NCBI GenBank assembly: GCA_943846685.1
Contig: OX044363.1
Coordinates: 2,077,386-2,141,385 of the forward strand
Length of the DNA stretch: 64,000 nt
Reading direction: 5' to 3'
From: an uncultured Pseudomonadales bacterium
Lineage (GTDB): Bacteria > Pseudomonadota > Gammaproteobacteria > Pseudomonadales > Porticoccaceae
Notes under the pieces: generated by a model
The model's database searches: none
Told to the model about the DNA's origin: nothing
Seen by the model: only the letters and a program-made list of their open reading frames with translations
Shown here: positions 35,683 to 44,978 of the stretch, in pieces
Position numbering within the stretch: position 1 is the first letter of the stretch
How the letters are laid out: every line of letters starts with the position of its first letter
Program-made: the position numbers and the translations under genes

Positions 35683-36762
35683 CTAATCAAAAAGATCCAG
35701 CTGAATCGCCCGCCCCGGCTCTCCTTCATCAATAAAACGCACACCTATACCCAACAGCCGCACCGGTCGCGAACCCCGCTGCCAGGCCTGCTGGCAGATC
35801 GTTTCAAAACTTTCCAGCGGCAGATCTTTTGCCACCGCTCGCTCGAGCGTGGTAATGGTAAAATCATTAAACTTTATTTTTATAAATTGTTTAGTGACCA
35901 AATAATCACTGTCGACTCGTCGCAGTCGACTGCGCAGCTCCATCAGCAGTTCCGGTAATTTTTCCAAGCAGGCCTGCTGATCGGAGAGATCCCCAGAATA
36001 AGTATGTTCGACACTCAATGACTTTCGCCGGCTATTGGCATTTACCGGACGGTTATCGATACCGCGACAGAGATCGTGGAGACGCTTGCCAAACACGCCA
36101 AACTTATTAATCAGTTCTATAAGTTCAAAGCGCTGCAGATCAGCACAGGTTTTAATCCCCATACGCAACAGCTTTTCATTGGTGACCTTGCCGACACCGT
36201 TAATTCGCTTGACCGGCAGTTGCTCAATAAAAGCCGCAACATTCTGCGGGGTTATCACAAACTGGCCATTGGGTTTATTGATATCGCTGGCGACCTTGGC
36301 AAGAAATTTGTTGGGTGCAATGCCCGCCGAAACCGTCACCCCCACCTCGGCTTCGATAACCCCGCGGATCTCCTCGGCAATCAATGTAGCGCTGCCACTG
36401 CACAATTTAGACTCAGTCACATCCAGATAAGCCTCATCCAAAGACAGAGGTTCTACTTTGTCTGTATAGCGATAAAATATCTGGCGGATTTTTAGCGAAG
36501 CTTCGCGGTATTTGGCCATAGTGCCGGGAATCACTACCAGGTCGGGACAGAGTTTAAGCGCCTGCCCGGTGGGCATCGCCGATCTCACCCCGTATTCGCG
36601 GGCTTTGTAATTGCAGGTAGCAATCACCCCGCGGCGGTCGGATTTTCCGCCAATGGCAATTGGATAGGCGCACAATGAAGGGTCGTCACGCATCTCTACC
36701 GCGGCGTAAAAACAGTCGCAGTCGCAATGAATAATCTTTCTCTGCTCACTAGTTTCAGTCAT
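35683..36762 (-). CDS. dinB: DNA polymerase IV
   Basis: DinB is a Y-family error-prone polymerase for translesion synthesis. The 359-residue protein has the metal-binding HCDCDCFYAAVE near residue 12, YSLDEAYLDV-type PLSLDEAYLDVTES with the second acidic pair, the VSAGIAPNKFLAKVASD segment, and the helix-hairpin-helix INGVGKVTNEKL. The C-terminal QLDLFD resembles the beta-clamp binding motif. No LexA box was recognised upstream. Confidence 0.96.
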   Translation of the reverse strand: MTETSEQRKIIHCDCDCFYAAVEMRDDPSLCAYPIAIGGKSDRRGVIATCNYKAREYGVRSAMPTGQALKLCPDLVVIPGTMAKYREASLKIRQIFYRYTDKVEPLSLDEAYLDVTESKLCSGSATLIAEEIRGVIEAEVGVTVSAGIAPNKFLAKVASDINKPNGQFVITPQNVAAFIEQLPVKRINGVGKVTNEKLLRMGIKTCADLQRFELIELINKFGVFGKRLHDLCRGIDNRPVNANSRRKSLSVEHTYSGDLSDQQACLEKLPELLMELRSRLRRVDSDYLVTKQFIKIKFNDFTITTLERAVAKDLPLESFETICQQAWQRGSRPVRLLGIGVRFIDEGEPGRAIQLDLFD

Positions 36763-36795
36763 GGACTTTTTAGACTTGAGGGTAAGATTTGGGGG

Positions 36796-37140
36796 TTAGA
36801 CTTGAGGGCTTTTGTCTTGCGCCCAATAGGTATTGAGCATAAATCCGCCGATACAGGCAAACCCAAGCCAGAGTGCCAGACCCGGTTGAGGAACAGTTAG
36901 TAAAAGCCATGCGCTGCCGAGCATAACCAATAGGGAAACCACCGGCAGCTTGACCTTAGCCGGTGGGGAATCAGAAGTTGCGAACCGATCAAAACCAGTC
37001 ATCAACTGCAGCAGAGGCGCCGCGGCAATAAGCGCCACGGCTAGCCAGTAGGACTGCATCTGGTAGGCGGCAAAATAACTGCTCACCAATACCACGATAA
37101 GATTTAAGCTCTGATAGAAAAAACCAAATAGATATTTCAT
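36796..37140 (-). CDS. Hypothetical inner-membrane protein
   Basis: This 114-residue protein has four hydrophobic stretches (about residues 5-25, 30-46, 66-83 and 86-103), consistent with a small multipass membrane protein. I do not recognise a family. It lies 22 bp downstream of the RND permease on the same strand and may be part of that operon. Confidence 0.6.
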   Translation of the reverse strand: MKYLFGFFYQSLNLIVVLVSSYFAAYQMQSYWLAVALIAAAPLLQLMTGFDRFATSDSPPAKVKLPVVSLLVMLGSAWLLLTVPQPGLALWLGFACIGGFMLNTYWAQDKSPQV

Positions 37141-37162
37141 CGCCTGCCTTTAAATTAACCCG

Positions 37163-40100
37163 TTAGGATTCTTCAGTTTCAAACTGATGATCGGCAACAC
37201 GAACGCCCAGACGCTTGGAAATTATCTCTGGCAACAGCAACATCGCCGGTGTCAGCAGCAGCGTCAGCACTGTGGCCAACAGCAAGCCATTAACAATCGC
37301 GCTGGCCAGTGGCTGCCACCAGGAAGAAACCATACCACCGGCCTCCCAGTTGCGATTAATAATATCCACACTGTAGCCATTGGCCAGAGGCAAGAGCCCG
37401 ACAACGGTTGTCACTGTGGTTAACATCACCGGACGGAAACGCGACTTGGCCGCTTTAAAGACCGCTTCTGCAGCAGTCAGAGCTCTATTTTCGCGGCGCA
37501 GATAGTTATAGGTATCGATCAGGACAATATTATTATTCACCACAATACCTGCCAGCGCGACTATGCCGACACCGGTCAGAATAGTGCTGAATACCGCCTG
37601 CGAGAGTATCAAACCAAGGAGTACACCGGCGGTCGACATCACTACCGAGAACAGAATCAGTAGGGCCTGGTAGAAGCTGTTGAACTGCATCACCAGCATA
37701 ATCAGCATTAGCGACATCGCCAGAGAGAAAGCGACACTGAGGAATTCTGCCGAGTCGGCCTGCTCCTCATTGGCACCGCGAAATTTAATCTTGATCGAGT
37801 CGTCAATATCTTGGCTCTCTAACCAGTCGGCAATCTCTGTTGTCTGGTTATCGGAGAGGTAGCCATCTTCAGTATTGGCCATAATAAACACCGTCTCGAC
37901 CATATCGAAACGCTGGATAGCATCGACTCGGGGTTGGGCAATTCTCTGGGTAAAGCTGCTTATAGGAACAGGCCCAGCACTGGTATTAACACGCAGCTCA
38001 TCGAGCGCCGCCAACTGGCGATTTTGCTGGGGATATCTGAGGCGAATCTCCAGCTCATCATCGGCATCATCCGGGCGGTACTCACCGATCATCACCCCAT
38101 TGGTGACCATCTGCACCATCTGACCTATGCTGCCGACATTGACCCCAAGCATTGCCGCCTGGGATCGATCCACCGCCATCTCCCACTGGATACCAGCGAG
38201 TGGCAAGGTATCTTCAATATCGCGCAAACCTTCAACATTGCCTGCAATCCACTGGCGAATCTCAGCGGTCTTTTGATACATTCCCTCACGATCTGTAGAG
38301 GAAATCTGAATTTGAATATCCTTGCCCACCGGAGGACCGCCTTCAACTTCCTTACCGGTTACATAAATTCCTGGCATATCCTTAGTGCGCTGACGTATCT
38401 CGGCAAATATCTCCAGACTGCCTCGCTCTCTCTCGGCGCGGGGATAGAGTTCGACCAAAAATGAGCTGATCTTGTCACGGCTGGCGCCCCTTTCGAGAAC
38501 CAGTGAGTTGTTGCCACTAAATCCATAGAGCTGCTGAATACCTTCAATAGAGCTGATTTTCTGCTCTACCTCTGCGGTGATTTTCCGGCGCTCTTCCACC
38601 GAGAGATTACCCAGGGCGCGAACATTGACCATGCCATAACGATTTTCAATATCGGCAAAAAATGCCTGCCCAGCACCGAACTTTCCATAGCTGAAAAAGA
38701 TACCGATCAGGAAAATCACCGCCAGACAGGAGGAGACGACTGGCCTGGCAATAATCGGCGTCAGCAGTCTTAAATAGAAATTCAGCAGCGGTTCAAACAG
38801 GGTCTTTGCCGAATCTTCTGACTCATGACTCTCGGGGAGACGCTTGCTGGCGCCGCGGCGGCGGGAAATAACGATTCCCAGTGTCGGCGCAAAAACTAAT
38901 GCATAGGTAAGCGACCAGGCCAATACCGAGAACACCGTTATCGGCAGGTAGGACATAAATTCACCGGCGACCCCGGGCCAGAACAGCAGCGGCAAAAACG
39001 CCGCCAATGTTGTGCCGGTTGAGGCGATAACCGGAACCGCCATACGCCGCACTGCCTCAATATAGGCCTCGCGTGTCGAAAGTCCCTCCGATGCCTTGGT
39101 ATTGGCAAATTCAACAACCACAATGGCACCATCAATCAGCATACCCAGCGACAGCAACAGGCCAAACATGACCATAAAGTTAAAGCTGAAACCGAGCATA
39201 TTGACGACAATCATCGAACCCAGCAGGCAGAAGGGAATACCAAAGCCGACCAACAATCCCGAGCGCACACCCAGCGTGGCGACCACCAATACCAGCACCA
39301 GGCTCATGGCGGTGAGAATATTTCCCTGCAGCTCGCTGACCATCGACTGGGCCTGCTCGGAGCTATCAAAGATATAATCAATTTTTATCTGTTGCGAAAA
39401 CTGTCCCTCGGCATTGGCAATGGCACTGCGCACAGCTGTTACAGTTTCAATGGAATTGGCCTTAAGGCGCTTGCGAACATCAATGGCGATGGTCTTTTTG
39501 CCATTGAGCGTGCTAAAGCCAAGGGGATCTTTAAAGGTGCGCCGAACCTCTGCTACATCGCCCAGGGTGATAACCCCGTCGGCAGTGAAGCGCAGGGGTA
39601 AATTGCGAATATCTTCGGTACTTTCAATTAGTGCCGGGATCTTGATACCAAAACGGCCCTGAGCTGCATCCATCTCACCGGCCGGAATCAGCAGGTTATT
39701 TGCCCTTACCGATCCCAGAAGTTCATCGGCGGTAATGTTGTATTGTTCAAGTCTGTAGGGATCCAGTATCGCCTCGACCACCTCGTCGCGATGGCCAGAC
39801 ATTTCCGCTTCGAGAACATCGGGGAGTATTTCGAGCTGGCGCTGGAAGTATTTTGCCGTGGTGTAGAGCTCGCGCTCGGAAATATTATCGCCGGAAAAAG
39901 TCACTACCACCGTAGGTTCTGGGCTAGGGCTCAGCTCATTAACTATCGGCTCTTTGGTCTCCTGGGGGAATTCCGCTTTGGCGCGATCGACAGCCTCGCG
40001 AACCTCGGCAACCACAGCGCCTATATCTTCACTGATATCAAATTCGGCCAGAATATAGACCGCACCCTCTCTGGCGGTGGCATTGATCTCGTCGAGACCA

Positions 40101-40324
40101 TCCAGGGTCTTTAACTCTTTTTCAATTGGGCGAACTAATAGACGGGCACCATCTTCTGGCGATATACCATCGTGCCTGACCATAATCAGCACTACTGGCA
40201 GTGTGACATTGGGGTTCACTTCCACCGGCATGGACACTCGGGCCATGGTGCCGGCGAAGAGAATCAACAACATAACTGATAGAGTGGCTCTGGAGTGATC
40301 GATAATTCGGTTGAGAAAATTCAT
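37163..40324 (-). CDS. RND efflux transporter permease subunit
   Basis: This 1053-residue inner-membrane protein is a proton-driven RND pump of the AcrB/MMPL-like superfamily. It has the typical twelve-helix layout with two large periplasmic loops, N-terminal NFLNRIIDHSRATLSVMLLI, and the proton-relay helix GMLIDGAIVVVEFANT, in which one Asp of the AcrB DD pair is kept and the other is Gly. The second half has GIVVNNNIVLIDTYN and RFRPVMLTTVTTVVGLLPL. The adaptor gene lies 17 bp upstream in the same operon. No outer-membrane factor is in the window, and the substrate is not predictable. Confidence 0.93.
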   Translation of the reverse strand: MNFLNRIIDHSRATLSVMLLILFAGTMARVSMPVEVNPNVTLPVVLIMVRHDGISPEDGARLLVRPIEKELKTLDGLDEINATAREGAVYILAEFDISEDIGAVVAEVREAVDRAKAEFPQETKEPIVNELSPSPEPTVVVTFSGDNISERELYTTAKYFQRQLEILPDVLEAEMSGHRDEVVEAILDPYRLEQYNITADELLGSVRANNLLIPAGEMDAAQGRFGIKIPALIESTEDIRNLPLRFTADGVITLGDVAEVRRTFKDPLGFSTLNGKKTIAIDVRKRLKANSIETVTAVRSAIANAEGQFSQQIKIDYIFDSSEQAQSMVSELQGNILTAMSLVLVLVVATLGVRSGLLVGFGIPFCLLGSMIVVNMLGFSFNFMVMFGLLLSLGMLIDGAIVVVEFANTKASEGLSTREAYIEAVRRMAVPVIASTGTTLAAFLPLLFWPGVAGEFMSYLPITVFSVLAWSLTYALVFAPTLGIVISRRRGASKRLPESHESEDSAKTLFEPLLNFYLRLLTPIIARPVVSSCLAVIFLIGIFFSYGKFGAGQAFFADIENRYGMVNVRALGNLSVEERRKITAEVEQKISSIEGIQQLYGFSGNNSLVLERGASRDKISSFLVELYPRAERERGSLEIFAEIRQRTKDMPGIYVTGKEVEGGPPVGKDIQIQISSTDREGMYQKTAEIRQWIAGNVEGLRDIEDTLPLAGIQWEMAVDRSQAAMLGVNVGSIGQMVQMVTNGVMIGEYRPDDADDELEIRLRYPQQNRQLAALDELRVNTSAGPVPISSFTQRIAQPRVDAIQRFDMVETVFIMANTEDGYLSDNQTTEIADWLESQDIDDSIKIKFRGANEEQADSAEFLSVAFSLAMSLMLIMLVMQFNSFYQALLILFSVVMSTAGVLLGLILSQAVFSTILTGVGIVALAGIVVNNNIVLIDTYNYLRRENRALTAAEAVFKAAKSRFRPVMLTTVTTVVGLLPLANGYSVDIINRNWEAGGMVSSWWQPLASAIVNGLLLATVLTLLLTPAMLLLPEIISKRLGVRVADHQFETEES

Positions 40325-40341
40325 TTAACTAATTATTCCCG

Positions 40342-41490
40342 TTATTGATTTTCAGGGCTGTCTATAAGCTCAAGGCTGTTTATCAGCTCAGGGCTATCTA
40401 TCAGCTCAGGGCTGTTACTAAACGAAACTTTCACCTGCTCGCCCTCAGCCACATAGTTTTGCCCCAGAGTTACCAGCGCCACTAAATCCGGAAGACCGGC
40501 TACCCAGACACCATCACTGCTCTCACCGACACTGGTAATACTCAGCGTACTAACCAGACCCTGCTTATCGACCGCGCGAACCACCAGTCGACCCTGATCA
40601 TCTAGCAGCATAAGACTCGCCGATATCAGATGGGCATTGACCAGTTGACCCTCTACCTGCAAGCGACCAGACATACCGGCAAGAAACTTCAGTTGCGGAT
40701 TTTGCACGGTCGCCTCGACCCGATAACTGCGGGTCACAGGATCTGCCTGATGGGAGAGGTAGGTAATTTTCCCCTTTAACCGATCACCATTGACCAGTGT
40801 CACCCGAGCATCACTGCCGAGAGAAATTTTACTGATTTCACTCTCGGTGATCACTGCAGATATTTTCAATGGGTTCAGTTCGACTATTTGAGCACAGAGC
40901 TGACCGGGCTGCACAAAGTCCCCTATCTCAACCGGACGGCGTTCAATAATCCCATCAAACGGCGCTTTTATCGATAAATTCTCAACATCCAGAGCGCTGC
41001 GCTCGACAGTCACTCGCGCCGCTTCAAGCCTAGTTTTAGCCTGAGCGATCGCCAGTTCAGACTGATAGCCATTCTGCTTGAGTCTCAGCGCACCGTTATA
41101 TTCGATCTTGGCTTGGGCGAGAGCTGCTGTGGCATGCTGAATTCTTTGGGCGCGATCTTCCGCATCAATTTTGCACAGCGTATCACCGGCCACAACCTGC
41201 GCGCCCTCTTCGACAGGGACAGCAATAATTCGCCCCCCCACTTGGGCTTTTACATCAACCACTCGGCTCGCCTCAGTCTTGGCTCGCAGAGATAGCTGCG
41301 GACTGAATTTCTCAACCTCGACCCAGGTCGCTTCAATAGCAGTAAGTGTCGAATCAACGGATTGACTGGCATTGCCATCCGTTGTCGGGGAGAGAAATAA
41401 ACCGCTAAATAACCACAGAAAAATAGCCGCAGCCAGTATTAGTGAAACACGCACATTTCTATTCAAAGGTACCACCCGTTTTTTATGCAT
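40342..41490 (-). CDS. RND efflux periplasmic adaptor (membrane fusion) protein
   Basis: The 382-residue adaptor joins the RND pump to an outer-membrane channel. It has an N-terminal membrane anchor (about residues 13-30), a lipoyl half-motif VKAQVGGRIIAVPVEEGAQVVAGDTLC (start VKAQVGG, end GDTLC), a coiled-coil hairpin (residues ~110-155), and the returning half SIKAPFDGIIERRPVEIGDFVQPG (start SIKAPFDG). The C-terminus is odd: four hexapeptide repeats of the type SPELID encoded by 18-bp tandem repeats just before the stop. It is transcribed ahead of the permease. Confidence 0.92.
   Translation of the reverse strand: MHKKRVVPLNRNVRVSLILAAAIFLWLFSGLFLSPTTDGNASQSVDSTLTAIEATWVEVEKFSPQLSLRAKTEASRVVDVKAQVGGRIIAVPVEEGAQVVAGDTLCKIDAEDRAQRIQHATAALAQAKIEYNGALRLKQNGYQSELAIAQAKTRLEAARVTVERSALDVENLSIKAPFDGIIERRPVEIGDFVQPGQLCAQIVELNPLKISAVITESEISKISLGSDARVTLVNGDRLKGKITYLSHQADPVTRSYRVEATVQNPQLKFLAGMSGRLQVEGQLVNAHLISASLMLLDDQGRLVVRAVDKQGLVSTLSITSVGESSDGVWVAGLPDLVALVTLGQNYVAEGEQVKVSFSNSPELIDSPELINSLELIDSPENQ
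40345..40414 (-). repeat. 18-bp tandem repeats at the 3' end of the adaptor gene
   Basis: Three full and one partial copies of an 18-bp unit of the form AGCCCTGAGCTGATAGAT encode SPELID, SPELIN, SLELID and SPEN immediately before the stop. The repeats keep the reading frame, so they lengthen the C-terminus without breaking the gene. Confidence 0.85.
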
Positions 41491-41777
41491 TTACAACTGA
41501 TTTAATACGATTTGTTAGGCCGCTTAGTTTACTCGCGCTAACCATTTAATGTTAGAGCCGAAAATCTTTCTGTAAGCCGAAAACCGCCTTTCACAGACTT
41601 AAAAGTAGTGCACTTGGTTAAGTTTTTCAGCTGAAACAGAACTTATATTCTCTGGAAGTACTAGAGATTTCCGATACTCAACTGTGATGCCAGTGGCAAA
41701 ATATAGCAGTAAAAGGTGCACTGTTTGGCATTTTATAGCACTCAGCTTGAACTGGTAATTGCCATGATGACAATGGG

Positions 41778-43097
41778 GTGACACAAAGCCTGTCAGATCG
41801 GATAAAAGGACTAGGGACGATGTTAGGGACGATGTTAGGGACAAAGTTAGGGCCAAAATTAGGAACAGTGTTAAAAACAGTGTTTAAACAAAATTCGGAT
41901 AAGCACCCTTCACATAGGGGGCGATTATTTTTTACCCGTCTGACAATCGCGATGGTCGCGGTATTGTCCTCTAGCGTAAATGCCGAATTAATTCTCAATG
42001 GCAGCACCATCTACTCCGATCTGGGCAAGGATCAATTTGTTGCAGCCCTGTATATCGAAACCGCCCATAACAACCCGCAAGTCATCCAGACTATGGACAG
42101 CAACAAGCGCATGGAAGTGCGAATGCTCAACAACTACTCCAAGCGTCGCTGGGTCAATCTATGGATGCAAAGTATTTCAATCAACAACAGCCGCGAAAAC
42201 TTCTCTGACTCAGCAGAAGAGCTAATCGCCTTAATGCAGACTCCCAAGTCAGCCCCTAAAAAAGGCGATGTTCTGGAATATATATTTTCTCCGCAGCAGG
42301 GTACGTCCATGCGCTTTAATGGCACCGAATTAATTTCTGATCTCTCCGGAGACGTGTTTGGCCTGCTGTTGCGCACCTGGATTGGCGCTATTCCACCCAG
42401 CACTAGCTTTAAAGAACAGCTTCTAGGCAACCAGAGCAATAGGGAAGCGCGAGATATGTTGGAGAGCCTTAGTCCAGATAAAGAGAGAGTGGCTCTAGCC
42501 GCATCATGGATGATTCCCCAGCCGAAACCACAGCCGAAAAAAGAGCCGAAGCAGGCCGCTGCAATAGCACCAAAGGTAGCAGCGCCAACGCCAATAGCCG
42601 AGCCTGCTGCGAAACCAGTGGCCGAGGTTAAAATTGCTAAGGCTGAGAACCCCTCTACAGATGCGCCTAAAGAAGTGGCTTCTGAAGAAACAGCCAGCGA
42701 AGAGCTAGCGATCAGTGAAAACACAACAGCGGAAGCACCTGCAGCCGTCGAAGAGCAAAGCGTTGATAAAACTGAAGAAGAGGTTGATTTTAATGTTGCT
42801 GAAGCTCTGGCACAGCGCGACTACACACCCTTGGTAGTTCAGAAAATCTATCAAAATATCTCCTACCCCAGTCGCGCAGTCTCGAAAAACCAGCAGGGAA
42901 CTGTGCGTGTTGCGATACAGATTGGCAGATCGGGAGAGCTGAAAAGTACTCAGACAACTCAGGAATCGAAATACAGTAGCCTTAACAGAGCAGCGCTAAA
43001 GGCTGTTGAAAAAGCCGCACCATTCCCCGAATTGCCAGAGCAGATAAGCGCTGAATTCTTTGAATTAAGTATTCCCATCACCTTCCGACTAAAGTAA
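41778..43097 (+). CDS. Chalcone isomerase-like domain fused to a TonB C-terminal domain
   Basis: From the GTG at 41778 the product has 439 residues. Residues 1-35 are encoded by 12-bp tandem repeats (LGTM/LGTK units). A signal-like segment follows (LTIAMVAVLSSSVNA, about residues 54-68). Residues 69-230 resemble the periplasmic chalcone isomerase-like family (GSTIYSDLGKDQFVAALYIE near 74, then MEVRML and the later GTELISDLSGDVF region). A long Ala/Pro/Glu linker (about 235-345) leads to a TonB-type C-terminal domain (ISYPSRAVSKNQQGTVRVAI, FELSIPITFRLK). No N-terminal TonB anchor is present. The protein is thus probably periplasmic or cell-wall spanning rather than an energy transducer. The true start could be one of the ATG codons at 41820 or 41832. 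The fusion is unusual. Confidence 0.75.
   Translation: MTQSLSDRIKGLGTMLGTMLGTKLGPKLGTVLKTVFKQNSDKHPSHRGRLFFTRLTIAMVAVLSSSVNAELILNGSTIYSDLGKDQFVAALYIETAHNNPQVIQTMDSNKRMEVRMLNNYSKRRWVNLWMQSISINNSRENFSDSAEELIALMQTPKSAPKKGDVLEYIFSPQQGTSMRFNGTELISDLSGDVFGLLLRTWIGAIPPSTSFKEQLLGNQSNREARDMLESLSPDKERVALAASWMIPQPKPQPKKEPKQAAAIAPKVAAPTPIAEPAAKPVAEVKIAKAENPSTDAPKEVASEETASEELAISENTTAEAPAAVEEQSVDKTEEEVDFNVAEALAQRDYTPLVVQKIYQNISYPSRAVSKNQQGTVRVAIQIGRSGELKSTQTTQESKYSSLNRAALKAVEKAAPFPELPEQISAEFFELSIPITFRLK
41811..41882 (+). repeat. Six degenerate 12-bp tandem repeats at the start of the CHI-like/TonB gene
   Basis: Units of the form TTAGGGACGATG run from 41811 to 41882, the first two nearly identical and later ones diverged. 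They encode LGT-M/K/V tetrapeptides and supply in-frame ATG codons at 41820 and 41832. Being a multiple of three, copy-number change would keep the frame. Confidence 0.85.
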
Positions 43098-43178
43098 TAA
43101 AAGCACCGCGGTGCAGCCCAGACTGCACCGCGATCGCAACATAATCATCAGCGACTAAATTTTTAATAGCCCTCAGAC

Positions 43179-43207
43179 TGGTCAATTTTTCATCAAGTCG
43201 CTATAAT
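43179..43207 (+). promoter_or_regulatory. Probable ppa promoter
   Basis: TGGTCA at 43179-43184 and a consensus TATAAT at 43202-43207 are 17 bp apart. The predicted transcription start near 43214 gives a leader of about 60 nt before ppa. Confidence 0.55.
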
Positions 43208-43274
43208 CCCGGCCACAAATTTACGATGCACTCTCTTGCAGCAAATTCACAATAAACTCTGACGGATTAAAATC

Positions 43275-43805
43275 ATGAGCTACAACGACATTCCGGCCGG
43301 TAAAGACCTGCCCAACGATATTAATGTGATTATCGAAATTCCAGCAAATCACGACCCCATCAAATACGAAGTCGATAAAGATAGCGATGCTATTTTTGTA
43401 GACCGTTTTGTTGCTACGCCAATGTTCTACCCAGCCAACTACGGCTATGTACCCCAGACTCTGTCAGAAGACGGCGACCCACTGGACGTACTGGTAGTAT
43501 CACCTTACCCAGTAGTACCGGGCGCAGTTATCCGCAGCCGTGTTGTTGGCGTACTGAAGATGAGCGATGAGTCAGGTATCGATGCCAAGCTTCTCGCTGT
43601 TCCTCACACAAAGCTGACTAAAATCTATGACCACGTTCAAGAGATCTCTGATCTGCCTGAATTGCTGCTCAACCAGATCGTTCACTACTTTGAAAACTAC
43701 AAGGCGCTTGAGCCAGGTAAGTGGGTAAAAGTTGACGGTTGGGAAGATGCTGAATCTGCACGCGCTGAAGTTATCTCATCTCGCGAGCGCTATCTGGCTG
43801 AGTAA
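43275..43805 (+). CDS. ppa: Inorganic pyrophosphatase
   Basis: Ppa hydrolyses pyrophosphate and so drives biosynthetic reactions forward. The 176-residue family I enzyme has [28 protein letters not shown] and the catalytic Asp-rich [10 protein letters not shown]. It is a single gene with its own promoter and a strong downstream terminator. Confidence 0.98.
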   Translation: MSYNDIPAGKDLPNDINVIIEIPANHDPIKYEVDKDSDAIFVDRFVATPMFYPANYGYVPQTLSEDGDPLDVLVVSPYPVVPGAVIRSRVVGVLKMSDESGIDAKLLAVPHTKLTKIYDHVQEISDLPELLLNQIVHYFENYKALEPGKWVKVDGWEDAESARAEVISSRERYLAE

Positions 43806-43826
43806 TATCCAGTTGGTAGTAAAGAT

Positions 43827-43856
43827 AAAAAAACCCAGCTAAGGCTGGGTTTTTTT
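43827..43856. terminator. Bidirectional rho-independent terminator between ppa and rpoS
   Basis: AAACCCAGC-TAAG-GCTGGGTTT is a perfect 9-bp stem, followed by a T-run on the plus strand and preceded by an A-run that serves the minus strand. It lies between the convergent ppa and rpoS genes and can end both transcripts. Confidence 0.9.
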
Positions 43857-43902
43857 ATTGCTGACTATAAACGGGCTTTATATTAACGGTTCATATAAAC
43901 AG

Positions 43903-44862
43903 CTATGCCTCTTCGAGCTCTTTGAATAACACATCGCCATTTAAGCCGTGTTTACGCAATACATCACGCAGACGTCGCAGAGCATCGACCTGAATCTGCC
44001 GCACCCGCTCGCGGGTTAAGCCGATCTCTAGCCCCACTTGCTCAAGGGTCTCTTCCTGATGATGCAACAGACCAAAGCGTCTGACTAACACTTCGCGCTG
44101 CTTTTCAGGAAGCTGAGAAAGCCACTCATTGAGCGCGGACGACAGATCCTCACCCTCTATTTGCAGCTCCGGACTAAACGATCCACCCGCAGAAATTGTC
44201 TCGACGAGACTTTTCTCATTCTCTGCCACCGGAATATCAATTGATGAGATTCGCTCACTGAGGCTTAGAATCTTCAAGACATCGGCAACCGGCTTGTCGA
44301 CTTCCTCGGCAATTTCTTCAGGTGTGGGTGTGTGGTCGAGACGCTGAGCCAATTTTCGCGAGGCTCGCACATAGACATTGAGTTCCTTGACCACGTGGAC
44401 TGGCAATCGAATAGTGCGGGTTTGGTTCATCAGCGCCCGCTCAATGGTCTGCCGAATCCACCAGGTGGCGTAAGTCGAGAAACGATAGCCCAGTTCCGGG
44501 TCAAATTTCTCTACGGCGCGCATTAATCCGATATTGCCCTCTTCAATTAAATCGAGCAATTCGAGCCCACGATTGACATAGCGACGGGCGATTTTAACCA
44601 CTAATCGCAGGTTGCTTTCAATCATTCGCTTTCTTGCTGATTCGTCGCCCTTGAGAAATTTCCGGGCATAGAAGACTTCTTCTTTGGCCGTCAGTAACGG
44701 CGCGTAACCAATTTCTTTGAGATATAAACTGGTTGCATCAATAACTTGATGGCTTATTTCCGACGTGTCAGGTTGACTGTCGGTTGTTCCTATTTGCTGC
44801 TCAGCAGCTAACGCTTGATCCCTCACGTTTGCATCCCCTTTGCATGTTTCTCCATGTTCCAA
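43903..44862 (-). CDS. rpoS: RNA polymerase sigma factor RpoS
   Basis: RpoS directs stationary-phase and general stress transcription. The 319-residue sigma-70 family protein has region 1.2 ([21 protein letters not shown]), region 2 with [36 protein letters not shown] (start IESNLRLV) and [18 protein letters not shown], region 3 ([12 protein letters not shown]), and the region 4 helix-turn-helix [20 protein letters not shown]. The acidic N-terminus is shorter than in Pseudomonas. It lies downstream of nlpD, whose reading frame usually holds the main rpoS promoter; the 116-bp gap shows no clear promoter. Confidence 0.96.
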   Translation of the reverse strand: MEHGETCKGDANVRDQALAAEQQIGTTDSQPDTSEISHQVIDATSLYLKEIGYAPLLTAKEEVFYARKFLKGDESARKRMIESNLRLVVKIARRYVNRGLELLDLIEEGNIGLMRAVEKFDPELGYRFSTYATWWIRQTIERALMNQTRTIRLPVHVVKELNVYVRASRKLAQRLDHTPTPEEIAEEVDKPVADVLKILSLSERISSIDIPVAENEKSLVETISAGGSFSPELQIEGEDLSSALNEWLSQLPEKQREVLVRRFGLLHHQEETLEQVGLEIGLTRERVRQIQVDALRRLRDVLRKHGLNGDVLFKELEEA

Positions 44863-44978
44863 ATCACCAATCTAGTGACCTATTCTGGAACAGTACCTCT
44901 TCCTTTTTTACATCTACTTCTACAACTTGGCACCAATACTACACCGATTAATCAAATTTATATAATTTTTATTCGCAT

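Noticed and set aside
41599..42010. Minus-strand frames of 85 and 110 codons before the CHI-like/TonB gene
   Set aside because: They are low-complexity readings of the antisense of the 12-bp repeats and of the intergenic region.
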